DNA of 64,000 nucleotides from Brevibacillus panacihumi W25 (lineage in GTDB: Bacteria; Bacillota; Bacilli; Brevibacillales; Brevibacillaceae), in assembly GCF_000503775.1 (NCBI RefSeq), contig NZ_KI629785.1:1425501-1489500 (forward strand). The letters run 5' to 3'. Below, piece by piece: positions 7,203-14,935 of the stretch; position 1 is the stretch's first letter, and each line of letters begins with the position of its first letter. The notes beneath the pieces are model-generated. The model was not told the DNA's origin and made no database searches. It saw nothing but the letters and a program-made list of their open reading frames with translations. The position numbers were made by a program, and so were the translations under genes.

Positions 7203-7733
7203 TTATTTCTTCGCCTCTGCTACTTTTTTCGCCAAGCGTTCGTTCTTCGCTTTCATCTGCTCCAGCAGCTTCGGCAGCACTTCCTTGATTTTCGCTTCTT
7301 CTCCCGATTCGATCGCCGCATGGAATTCTTGGTACACATGTCTGGCCTTCTCCATGTGGGCGCGACGCTCGGCATCCTCGCTCTCGCTTTTCGCCTGCTT
7401 GTCCATTTTCCCCTCTGGGCTGGAGGTTTTGCGAGCTGCCTTCAGCTCCCCGATCAGTCGTTCCCTTTCCTTAAACACCGATTGCCACTCAGCCGCTTGC
7501 TTGGGCGTGTATTTTTCGGCCAGCAGCGTCATGTACATTTTTTGATGTACACTCATGCGCATCTTGAACTTGTGGTGTCCGTGATGATCCTGGCTTTCCT
7601 GTTCAGGTATGCTAGTGACAGCTTCTGGCTTGGATAGAGGCTGCGCCTGTACGTTTTGTGCCTGTGCCCCTATCGGCATGACCAATCCCATGACAAGTGC
7701 TGTCGTGACGATTCCTTTTTTCCATTGCTTCAT
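7203..7733 (-). CDS. Secreted helical protein, His/Lys/Glu-rich
   Basis: A protein of about 176 residues with a clear signal peptide (KKGIVTTALVMGLVMPIGAQA) and probable cleavage after AQA. The mature part has a HHGHH cluster, then long charged helices rich in Lys, Glu, Ala and Met, with no cysteine. General plan and length recall Spy/CpxP-like periplasmic helical proteins, but I see no definite family motif. I start at the ATG at 7733 because AAGGAG lies eight bases upstream; a GTG at 7742 sits inside that ribosome site. Confidence 0.55.
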   Translation of the reverse strand: MKQWKKGIVTTALVMGLVMPIGAQAQNVQAQPLSKPEAVTSIPEQESQDHHGHHKFKMRMSVHQKMYMTLLAEKYTPKQAAEWQSVFKERERLIGELKAARKTSSPEGKMDKQAKSESEDAERRAHMEKARHVYQEFHAAIESGEEAKIKEVLPKLLEQMKAKNERLAKKVAEAKK

Positions 7734-7791
7734 CCCGCTCACTCCTTCTTGAATCCAATTGGTTGAATAGGCTCACAGCAAACAACACTAC

Positions 7792-8151
7792 CTAGAACGG
7801 GCGCAAATCCTCCTGATCCAGCCGCAAAGCCTCTACAAGTCCCATCTGCTCCAGATCGCTTCTGGTTTTGGGGGTGCCAAGACGGTAGATGATTTGGTAA
7901 ATGGACCGCAGATTGTCATCGTACTCATCATTATCCCGATCAGGCATATCGGACCAAAGCGTGTGACTGTGCATCCACATCATGAAGTCGCCATGGACGC
8001 AGTTGTTCAACAAATCCCGCATCATCCCTACCTCTACTTCTGTCGCCTCGATTTCGTAATCATAAGCAGAGGTTCCTTTTACGTCGCGGATCTCAGCAAC
8101 TGTCGTGCCCGCTTGCAGCGTGACGTAATACTTCTTCTTCTCCAGAACCAT
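7792..8151 (-). CDS. Conserved hypothetical cytosolic protein
   Basis: A 119-residue acidic protein beginning MVLEKKKYYVTLQAG, with an N-terminal beta-rich part (YYVTL, AEIRDV, YDYEIEATEVE) and a helical C-terminal part containing MHSHTLW. AAAAGGAG lies just before the ATG at 8151; a longer open frame to 8352 has no ribosome site and runs over the terminator of the preceding gene, so I reject it. I have seen similar proteins annotated as hypothetical in Brevibacillus and Paenibacillus but know no function. Confidence 0.6.
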   Translation of the reverse strand: MVLEKKKYYVTLQAGTTVAEIRDVKGTSAYDYEIEATEVEVGMMRDLLNNCVHGDFMMWMHSHTLWSDMPDRDNDEYDDNLRSIYQIIYRLGTPKTRSDLEQMGLVEALRLDQEDLRPF

Positions 8152-8240
8152 CCATCTCCTTTTCCTGCCACATGCGTCCTGTTCGTTGCCTGTAAACCTT
8201 CCTTCTATACCATGCACCAACTCAAGGTAAAATATGTATG

Positions 8241-8277
8241 AAAAAAGCACCCTGCCCGCTAATCGGACAAAGTGCTT
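8241..8277 (-). terminator. Terminator after CuA lipoprotein gene
   Basis: AAGCAC (8245-8250) pairs with GTGCTT (8272-8277) with an inner TGCCCG/CGGACA stem. A six-T run follows leftward. Confidence 0.8.
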
Positions 8278-8303
8278 GGTTTGATGTCGTTTGGTTATGC
8301 CAC

Positions 8304-8693
8304 TTATTTTACAACCAGTGTAGCGACCATTTTTCCATGGTCTGGTCCGCAAATAATGTTGCAGAAGATTTTATACTCGCCTGGTTCGTCGACTTTCAAT
8401 GTTTTGCTGCCGTCTTTTTGCAGGTCTACATCGAGACCTTCAATTCCGATTCCGTGGAAGCCCTCGGTGGATTTGAAGTTGATCGTGAATTCCTCGCCTG
8501 CTTTTACCTCGAATGTATCCTGGTTAAATTTCCAGTTGCTAGCTTCGATATTTACCTGTGTTCCAGAAGAAGCCGCAGCGGGAGCAGCCTCGTTGCCACT
8601 GGCAGCCTGGTTATTTGTTTCCCCACCACATGCTGTCATTAACATCGCGGATACGGCAACTGCCGACACCAGCAAACCCCACTTCTTTTTCAT
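8304..8693 (-). CDS. Orphan CuA-domain cupredoxin lipoprotein
   Basis: A 129-residue lipoprotein: signal peptide with lipobox MTAC (Cys22), an Ala/Ser/Gly linker, then a cupredoxin domain from about residue 46. The C-terminus carries C111-x3-C115-x3-H119-x2-M122, and a first His (H80 in GFHGIGI) sits in the expected position. These are the five side-chain ligands of the binuclear CuA centre of cytochrome c oxidase subunit II, but no subunit II membrane hairpin is present. It would sit on the outer membrane face as an electron carrier or a copper-delivery protein. It has its own terminator, and no oxidase gene lies nearby. Confidence 0.8.
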   Translation of the reverse strand: MKKKWGLLVSAVAVSAMLMTACGGETNNQAASGNEAAPAAASSGTQVNIEASNWKFNQDTFEVKAGEEFTINFKSTEGFHGIGIEGLDVDLQKDGSKTLKVDEPGEYKIFCNIICGPDHGKMVATLVVK

Positions 8694-8815
8694 AGGAGAC
8701 CCTTCTTTCTCAAAATCTTATAATGATCTTTACATCTTCATTGTACTGAATTCATGTCGTCCAATATATGGCAATCTGTGAACGAACCATGACAAACTAG
8801 CAAAGGATTGGTGAA

Positions 8816-9631
8816 CTAAGGGGAAATCCGATCGGAATTGAAGCGATAGACTGTGATTTCTGGAAAGCAACCGAGTCGCACAGGCAATTTGGTTGTTCCG
8901 AGCCCGCGACTGATCGCAAAAAGACCGACGCTTTTGTCTGGCTTGGCTCCTACGTGAAAATGCTTGTACGCCCCCCATGCTTTGCCGAACAATCTGACCT
9001 GCCCGCCGTGGGTATGACCAGTCAGCAGCAAATCTGCCCGCAATCCCCTTTCTTCTATATAAGAAATGATCTTCGGCGAATGGGCTAGGAAAACCGTGTA
9101 GGCCGGTCCTGCTTCCCGATCCTGCGGGACGTAAGCTTCATTTCCATACACGGAATTGTCGAAGCCGTATAGATAGAGCATCTTATTTTCAAAAGGAAGC
9201 GCGATGCCCTGGTTTTCCAAGACTCGGATGGCCCCTTCCCACACCTGCTTCATTTCTTCGTACTCCTGATCGGTATATCGCTTTTTGCCGATGACGCGTT
9301 TCTCTTCCCGCTCGTAATTGCCAGGAACAAAAAAGATGCCCTCTCTAGCCTCGATTCTGCCGATCTCCCCCATCACCCGGTCCAATTGTCCACGATGCTG
9401 GGCCAGATCCCCGGTCACACAGACGAGATCCGGCTGCCACTTGTTGATGAGACGATGCAGCGGGCCGTTCAGAAAACGTGTACGTCCGTGAAGATCCGTG
9501 ATGTGAATCAGCGTGAGCTTTGGCAAAAGGGGCGTGCGGCATTCTGCAATGGTTGTGCGTACCCAAAAGGTGTGAAACAGCAGCAGCAATGCCATACCTA
9601 TTAAGATGATTAGGAAAAGGAGGTAGCTCAC
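8816..9631 (-). CDS. Membrane-anchored calcineurin-like metallophosphoesterase
   Basis: A 271-residue protein with an N-terminal membrane helix and a metallophosphoesterase domain: ITDLHG, VTGDLAQHRG, VPGNYER, FLAHSP and LLTGHTHGGQ. The family (YkuE/YaeI type) hydrolyses phosphodiesters or phospholipids at the membrane using two metals. One oddity is that the third motif reads GNYE instead of GNHE/GNHD, so the usual catalytic His is Tyr. The start is a GTG with only a weak ribosome site, 14 bases after the stop of a 30-residue membrane peptide gene, so translational coupling is likely. Substrate unknown. Confidence 0.8.
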   Translation of the reverse strand: MSYLLFLIILIGMALLLLFHTFWVRTTIAECRTPLLPKLTLIHITDLHGRTRFLNGPLHRLINKWQPDLVCVTGDLAQHRGQLDRVMGEIGRIEAREGIFFVPGNYEREEKRVIGKKRYTDQEYEEMKQVWEGAIRVLENQGIALPFENKMLYLYGFDNSVYGNEAYVPQDREAGPAYTVFLAHSPKIISYIEERGLRADLLLTGHTHGGQVRLFGKAWGAYKHFHVGAKPDKSVGLFAISRGLGTTKLPVRLGCFPEITVYRFNSDRISP

Positions 9632-9644
9632 GGTTTCACACCCA

Positions 9645-9737
9645 CTAACGATCTCTTCGGTTTTTCAAGCTGACATAGAGCGCTGCCAGGGCCGTAAGCA
9701 GCCCGGCAACCGCAATGATGGCAATAAGAATTTTCAT
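9645..9737 (-). CDS. 30-residue single-span membrane peptide
   Basis: Begins MKILIAIIAVAGLLTALAAL and ends YVSLKNRRDR, that is, one membrane helix followed by a positively charged tail (inside). AAAGGGAGGTC, an almost perfect ribosome site, lies six bases before the ATG. It is placed between the DUF4173 gene and the metallophosphoesterase on the same strand, with only 14 bases to the latter. This suggests coupled synthesis and possibly a small partner subunit. No homologue is known to me. Confidence 0.65.
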   Translation of the reverse strand: MKILIAIIAVAGLLTALAALYVSLKNRRDR

Positions 9738-9814
9738 GTCTATGACCTCCCTTTACAACAAGATATGGGGATCATACCCTCTAAATCTATCACACTCGAT
9801 CTATCCGTTGTCTA

Positions 9815-11317
9815 TCAATTCCCTATCGCTTCCTCCACCTTTTTCATTGCCAGATACGTAGACAGATTGAACGATTGCCAGTTCCACTCCGCCTCCCGCT
9901 CCTCTTCCAAGCGGTTCTGAAGCTTTTCCTTGACCCGCTCACCCATCTGCGGATCATTCGTCAAAGCCAATAAATAAGGATACGCGTCATCTGAGAGCCT
10001 CATATGATAATCGAGGTCGATGTTCCCGGTCTCGGCATAGCGTGCCAGGTTGTTTTTCACGATGATCGCATCGATGTTGATATAATTGATCACGACGTAA
10101 GCGACCAGGCCGACAATCGCATAGTATTTGATCAGGGAAAAGCCGTTTCTCCAGATTTTGAGCAGCCCGATCAGAAACACCACCAACAGATAAAGCATGA
10201 AGGCGTGGCCCAACAGCCGTGAATAGGTATAGCCGTATGCCGCTTCGTACAACGAAAGCCGAAAGTACGCGGAAAAGAGCATAAAGCCTGTACATACAGT
10301 CAGTAAGCTAAGCAAGACCTGAATAACCCGATAGACCCCGTGCTTTGCGCGCGAAGCAAAATGCATCGTGGTAATCAGGATAAAGAAATTGATCAGCGTG
10401 ACCATAACCAATTCGTTGAATCCGTTCTTGGCGTACTCCGCATAGGTCATGCCCTCGGGCAAAAGCATCTTCTCCCCCGTAAACAAGTACGAGATCTGAA
10501 CCGCCGTAAACGCGATGTACACCACATTCATGATCGTCAACATCGTTACTAGGACAACCCCGTCCCAGACAATCGGCTTCTCCTCCTGTTGCGGTACAGG
10601 AACTTCCGCAAAAGGCTCCCACTTGCCCACAAGCGTGAAAAAATAAGCAAACATGCCGAGCGCCAACGCCCCGATCAAGAAGAGGCGAAACACCGTCTCC
10701 ACCGATACCGTTTCCCAAAACAGACGGGGAATCTCACCCAGGAAAAACCCGAACACGCCATCTGCCTGTGACAAGAGAGACAATACAACAAACAAGATAG
10801 GGAGCGAGACCCCGATTCCCGTTGCGATTTTTTTGACGACGCCATACTTTTTCTGGTCGACCCTGCTTTTGATCCATTCTTTGATACCGCCAAAAGGCAC
10901 GCGGATATGGCGCAGCGTGTAGAGCAAAGCGATTTCAATCAAATCCCCGAGAAAGCCTAATGTATACCACTTTTTGCGGTTCCGCTCGGTCAACAGGATC
11001 GTTTGTACGATGAACAAAAAGGGAACCAGCAAGAAATTCACGATGTGAAACAAAGAGTTGGAGAAAAAGAGAAATGTAAAAGCAAGCAGCAGGATCGGCA
11101 CCGTCATTCCCAAGGAAAAAGCGTGGCGTCGATGAAAGCTCATTCTCCCGTTCTCTCTCGCTTGCCACCAGAACAACCCGTAAAGACTGAGTAAAAATAA
11201 AGGATACGAGATTCCCGGCGCTTTGCCGTAGAACAGAAGATCCGCCCAGATGGCGAGAACCAGCGAGCCTGCGCCTAACCCCAAAATCCTTGTATGTCCC
11301 GTACCTTCTTCCGTCAT
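9815..11317 (-). CDS. DUF4173-type polytopic membrane protein
   Basis: A 500-residue protein with about a dozen predicted membrane spans and a cytosolic or extracellular C-terminal tail rich in Glu/Arg (MGERVKEKLQNRLEEER). The central YAEYAKNGFNELV region and the following spans match what I know as DUF4173 (formerly DUF4153) membrane proteins. Their function is unknown. AGAGGAG lies nine bases before the ATG. It probably heads the short leftward run DUF4173, 30-residue peptide, metallophosphoesterase. Confidence 0.75.
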   Translation of the reverse strand: MTEEGTGHTRILGLGAGSLVLAIWADLLFYGKAPGISYPLFLLSLYGLFWWQARENGRMSFHRRHAFSLGMTVPILLLAFTFLFFSNSLFHIVNFLLVPFLFIVQTILLTERNRKKWYTLGFLGDLIEIALLYTLRHIRVPFGGIKEWIKSRVDQKKYGVVKKIATGIGVSLPILFVVLSLLSQADGVFGFFLGEIPRLFWETVSVETVFRLFLIGALALGMFAYFFTLVGKWEPFAEVPVPQQEEKPIVWDGVVLVTMLTIMNVVYIAFTAVQISYLFTGEKMLLPEGMTYAEYAKNGFNELVMVTLINFFILITTMHFASRAKHGVYRVIQVLLSLLTVCTGFMLFSAYFRLSLYEAAYGYTYSRLLGHAFMLYLLVVFLIGLLKIWRNGFSLIKYYAIVGLVAYVVINYINIDAIIVKNNLARYAETGNIDLDYHMRLSDDAYPYLLALTNDPQMGERVKEKLQNRLEEEREAEWNWQSFNLSTYLAMKKVEEAIGN

Positions 11318-11458
11318 CGTACGTCGCTCCTCTTTGCATATTCAATTGTAGTTACGTGGAGGAAGCGAAGACCGATACAGACGCGTGTAAAAAAACACCA
11401 GACAAGCAGGAAAGAATCGGATACACTGGGTGGAAAAGGAGGTTGGGAGGACTCGAAC

Positions 11459-11917
11459 ATGAAAAAGCTGTTTTTATATAACTGGCAAATACGCACGGAG
11501 TGGTTCGAACGCTGTCAGCTCGTCCCCCATGAAGAACTGCTGGTCAACCGTGTCGGGGGTGCGGGCAGCATTCTCTACACGCTGTATCACATCGTGGACG
11601 TGGAATACAGCTGGATTCGCGGGATTGCTGGAAAACCAGACGTACAGGTTCCTTATGAACAGGTCCAGACGCTTCCACTCGTCAGGGAGCTTTCTGATTC
11701 CTGGCATCACGAAGTCCGCTCCTTCATCGACAACTGGTCCAGCGAACTCGAGCATGAGTTAGTCGACATTTCCTGGAATGACCGTCCATACTCACAAGGG
11801 GACATTCTTCGCCACCTCATCGCGCATGAAATCCACCACGTCGGACAGCTTTCCATCTGGATGCGCGAGCTGGGGATCGAGCCGGTATCCGCCAGTCTGG
11901 TGGACAGGAACCTATAG
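11459..11917 (+). CDS. DinB/YfiT-like four-helix metalloprotein
   Basis: A 152-residue protein of the DinB superfamily. A His in LYHIVDVEY and the pair in HEIHHVGQ give the three-histidine metal site of this four-helix fold. Many bacillithiol- or mycothiol-dependent transferases belong here, but this member cannot be assigned a substrate. I start at the ATG at 11459 (GGGAGG eight bases upstream); an open frame further upstream runs back into the promoter region of the divergent DUF4173 gene. Ends near a convergent terminator. Confidence 0.8.
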   Translation: MKKLFLYNWQIRTEWFERCQLVPHEELLVNRVGGAGSILYTLYHIVDVEYSWIRGIAGKPDVQVPYEQVQTLPLVRELSDSWHHEVRSFIDNWSSELEHELVDISWNDRPYSQGDILRHLIAHEIHHVGQLSIWMRELGIEPVSASLVDRNL

Positions 11918-11945
11918 ATAGGACTTGCGAGGCGATGCCTCAATA

Positions 11946-11983
11946 ATAAAAACGGCCCATTCGCGATTTCTCGCCGGTGGGCC
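11946..11983 (-). terminator. Terminator after YolD-like gene
   Basis: GGCCCA (11954-11959) pairs with TGGGCC (11978-11983), with an inner CGCGA/TCGCC stem. Read leftward it is followed by GTTTTTATT. Confidence 0.7.
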
Positions 11984-11991
11984 TTCGCCGA

Positions 11992-12333
11992 TCACTTCTT
12001 TACGCTCACGAGATCCCGCACGTTTATCCAATGAGACTCCCAATCGCTGACGAGTTTGAACTGTTCGTACTTCTTATCTATCTCGCGCACGACGCCCCAT
12101 GCGGACTCGAACGTGCCGAGGTCGCCTTTTTGTGGAATGAACCACTTCACATTGATCGGGTAGTTATACTGGGTTGAATCATAGATCCGGAAGCACATTT
12201 CGCCGAAATCCTCTTCGTCAATTTTCGGACGCGGCTCAACCCCAAGCATTTCAATGTTCTCAAGATTAGCTGCTCGCTGTTCCGGCAATACCACCCTCAT
12301 GCTATCGAATAGATCATCCATTTTCTTCGCCAT
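11992..12333 (-). CDS. YolD-like protein
   Basis: A 113-residue protein starting MAKKMDDLFDSMRVVLPEQ and containing a beta-rich region with GTFESAWGVVREIDKKYEQFKLVSDWESHWINVRDLVSV. This is the pattern of the YolD-like family, small proteins often next to Y-family DNA polymerases in Bacillus. No polymerase is adjacent here. GAGGTG precedes the ATG at 12333; a longer frame upstream lacks a ribosome site. Role unknown; SOS linkage in other genomes is known only by neighbourhood. Confidence 0.7.
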   Translation of the reverse strand: MAKKMDDLFDSMRVVLPEQRAANLENIEMLGVEPRPKIDEEDFGEMCFRIYDSTQYNYPINVKWFIPQKGDLGTFESAWGVVREIDKKYEQFKLVSDWESHWINVRDLVSVKK

Positions 12334-12571
12334 ACATATCACCTCATATATCGAACGCATGTTCCTATTATGAGCTCTCATTCAAAATTTATCAAGACTC
12401 AATCCATCGATAGGAAAGGTACTTTTGCCCATTTTCAAAATACCTTAGTAACAGTAATTGCTCCGTTTCTTGCAGAGGACATATTTCCCAATTCCAATTT
12501 TATTCATAACTTAATTTAGGCATTTGCACCAATGTCGAATACAAGTTGTTTAGAACGAGGAGTAGATAATT

Positions 12572-13762
12572 TTGCAGGAGCAAACAAGGAACGGATATAT
12601 ACCACAACCGATAAGGGATGGTGCCGGATGGTGGGATTTAGGTCCAAGGGACGTTATGCGAGACCTTGAGAACCCCGACATGTTGGTTCCTCCTACCACC
12701 GACGCAGGAACGCTTCCCAACTTGAAGTTCTCTTTCTCCGACACATACATGCAGTTAAATTACGGTGGCTGGTCACGGGAAGTGACCGTTAGACAACTTC
12801 CGATTGCGACCACAATTGCTGGGGTGAATATGGCTCTGACTCCGGGTGGTGTACGTGAGTTGCACTGGCATCAGCAAGCGGAATGGGCCATCATGCTTGT
12901 GGGGCGAGCGCGAATTACATCCGTTGACCAGAACGGAAGGAACTTCATTGCTGACGTAGGCGTGGGAGACCTATGGTACTTCCCGCCCGGAATTCCTCAC
13001 TCAATTCAAGGGTTGGAAGAAGGTTGCGAGTTTTTACTCGTTTTCCCTGACGGTAACTTCTCTGACCTTAATACTTTATCTATCTCTGATTGGTTCGCAC
13101 ATACACCAAAGGACGTACTATCAGCGAATTTTGGTGTTCCAACAAGCACTTTTGCCAATATCCCGAATCATCAGCTATACATTTTTCAAGCAAATGTTCC
13201 CGGTCCAATTGAAAGTGAGCAGGTGACTGACCCATACGGTTTCGTACCGAAAACCTTTACACACCGACTACTTTCACAAGAGCCGATTGTAACTCCGGGC
13301 GGAAGTACCGTGCGGATTGTGGATTCTACCAACTTTCCTATTTCTACTCAAATCGCAGCATCGCTGTTGGAAATCAAACCGGGTTCAATGAGAGAAATGC
13401 ATTGGCATCCAAACCAAGATGAATGGCAATATTATATCTCAGGCACGGCTCGCATGACGGTTATGGCCCCCAATGGTACGGCTCGCACCTTCGATTTTCG
13501 TTCTGGAGATGTAGGTTATGTACCTCGCGCCTTCGGACACTACATCCAAAACACCGGTGACCAAAGCGTGTGGGCTTTGGAGTTGTTTGCGAGTGATCGT
13601 TTTGAAGATATATCACTTAATCAGTGGATGGCGCTCACACCTCATCAATTAGTACAACAAAACCTACATGTAGGCCCAGAATTCATGAACGTATTGCGTA
13701 AGGAAAAACAATTTATAGTAAAACATCCCGGATATTCTTATTATCCAAGGCAGCATAAGTAA
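12572..13762 (+). CDS. Bicupin oxalate decarboxylase homologue with altered lid loop
   Basis: A 396-residue two-cupin manganese enzyme close to OxdC/OxdD, which split oxalate to formate and CO2. Mn site 1 ligands are H98, H100, E104 and H143, with R95. Site 2 has H277, H279, E284 and H323, with R274 and E337. The flexible lid over site 1, SENS with an essential Glu in B. subtilis OxdC, reads S164-D-L-N here. Such a change could shift activity toward oxidase or another acid. The start is TTG at 12572, with GAGGAG nine bases upstream. There is no signal peptide. It is AT-richer than its neighbours and preceded by a 238-base AT-rich gap without a clear promoter. Confidence 0.85.
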   Translation: MQEQTRNGYIPQPIRDGAGWWDLGPRDVMRDLENPDMLVPPTTDAGTLPNLKFSFSDTYMQLNYGGWSREVTVRQLPIATTIAGVNMALTPGGVRELHWHQQAEWAIMLVGRARITSVDQNGRNFIADVGVGDLWYFPPGIPHSIQGLEEGCEFLLVFPDGNFSDLNTLSISDWFAHTPKDVLSANFGVPTSTFANIPNHQLYIFQANVPGPIESEQVTDPYGFVPKTFTHRLLSQEPIVTPGGSTVRIVDSTNFPISTQIAASLLEIKPGSMREMHWHPNQDEWQYYISGTARMTVMAPNGTARTFDFRSGDVGYVPRAFGHYIQNTGDQSVWALELFASDRFEDISLNQWMALTPHQLVQQNLHVGPEFMNVLRKEKQFIVKHPGYSYYPRQHK

Positions 13763-13843
13763 GAAAATCAGCCTTCTGTGGCTTTCCATATTTTATTCCA
13801 AGGTACGTCCCCTTTCCGCTTCTGGCACTACTTTAACGCCATG

Positions 13844-13890
13844 AAAAAGACCTCCTTAACGAGGTGTCGCACTTCACCGTTAAGAAGGTC
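13844..13890 (-). terminator. Hairpin between oxalate decarboxylase and erpA
   Basis: GACCTCCTTAACG (13849-13861) pairs with CGTTAAGAAGGTC (13878-13890) with one mismatch. TTTTT follows on the minus strand, so it mainly ends erpA transcription; the hairpin may also stop the convergent gene. Confidence 0.75.
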
Positions 13891-13957
13891 GTTATCCGCA
13901 ACCCTACAGCATACATGTGGGGTTGATCTTGTTCAGTTTCGGGATTGCTGACGCCAA

Positions 13958-14317
13958 TTAATCGTCACACTTCTCTTCCTTGCCCTTCGCCAAGGCCGTC
14001 TTGAACGACGAACCGCAGCCGCAGGAAGCGATCGCATTCGGGTTATGAATGGAGAAGCCTCCGCCCATCATGGAATCCTTGTAGTCGATTTCGGTGCCTT
14101 TAATGTATAGATAGCTGTCCTGGTCGACAACAATTTTGATTCCATCCTGTGTGAAGGTCTCGTCGCCTTCCTTCATTTCCTTGTCCCAGCCGATTCCGTA
14201 GGTGAAGCCGCTGCAACCGCCTGGGCGAACGCCGACACGCAAAAACACGTTGGGATCATTTTCTGCGGCCAACATTTCCTTTACCTTCAAGCTGGCTTGC
14301 TCGGTCAATGTAATCAT
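13958..14317 (-). CDS. erpA: A-type iron-sulfur carrier, ErpA/YutM-like
   Basis: A 119-residue HesB/IscA-family protein. The three metal-binding cysteines are present: one in GGCSGFTYG and two in SCGCGSSF near the C-terminus. The protein carries or inserts Fe-S clusters into apoproteins. AGGAGGG precedes the ATG at 14317, and MITLTEQASLKVKEML is the usual family start. In Bacillus the homologue is yutM in the same neighbourhood. A Lys/Glu/Asp tail (KGKEEKCDD) contains a fourth Cys. Confidence 0.88.
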   Translation of the reverse strand: MITLTEQASLKVKEMLAAENDPNVFLRVGVRPGGCSGFTYGIGWDKEMKEGDETFTQDGIKIVVDQDSYLYIKGTEIDYKDSMMGGGFSIHNPNAIASCGCGSSFKTALAKGKEEKCDD

Positions 14318-14434
14318 TTTGTTCCCTCCTTTGCCAGGCCCGTGAAGCACCTGCTTCCTCTATATAGTATACAAAAGAAGCGTCCTCTCCCACAAGGTTC
14401 CCCTACACTTGCGCAGCCCATTCTATAGCCAAAT

Positions 14435-14457
14435 AAAAAAGAGAGGTGCCCCTCTCT
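14435..14457 (-). terminator. Terminator overlapping the Spo0E-like stop
   Basis: AGAGAGG (14440-14446) pairs with CCTCTCT (14451-14457) and is followed leftward by TTTTTTA. It overlaps the last bases of the gene. Confidence 0.7.
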
Positions 14458-14683
14458 ATGCAAAGTGCGCTTTATTTTCCAGCAAATAAAAGCGATACGA
14501 TTTTTTACTGCTAGTATCTACTACCTTAGACAGACTATGATCGATCTGGTTCAGTTCGTTATGCAGTTGATCAATTTGGATACTGTATTCCAGGACTTTT
14601 GGATGATCCAACCCAAACTCTAACCCCATGTTAACCATTCGCTGTCGAAGGAGTTCGATTTTTTCGAGTAAAATGTCCCGCAT
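14456..14683 (-). CDS. Spo0E-like aspartyl-phosphate phosphatase
   Basis: A 75-residue two-helix protein starting MRDILLEKIELLRQRM. The motif SIQID in the second helix fits the SxxxD signature of Spo0E-family phosphatases, which remove phosphate from Spo0A-P (or response regulators such as Spo0F-P) and delay sporulation. GGAGGAG lies a few bases before the ATG at 14683. It is a lone gene between erpA and mqnE with its own terminator. The target is an inference. Confidence 0.8.
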   Translation of the reverse strand: MRDILLEKIELLRQRMVNMGLEFGLDHPKVLEYSIQIDQLHNELNQIDHSLSKVVDTSSKKSYRFYLLENKAHFA

Positions 14684-14935
14684 TTTGAAGCTCCTCCTAT
14701 ACATAGATCAGGCTTTCATACCTACATTTTACAAGAATTGCCTTGGTTTAGCAAACAAAATTTACCACCATTCTTGTTACTTCGGACATAAAATGCCGAT
14801 ATTTGTTAGTTTTTTACAGTCGACACTTGCAAGACATCTGATATTGTTCGGTCATGACAAGAAGTTTATAATATAGATGCCCTTGTGTCCGATAAACCGT
14901 ATGATTTTTACGACTTTAGAAAGGAAGTGATTGGA

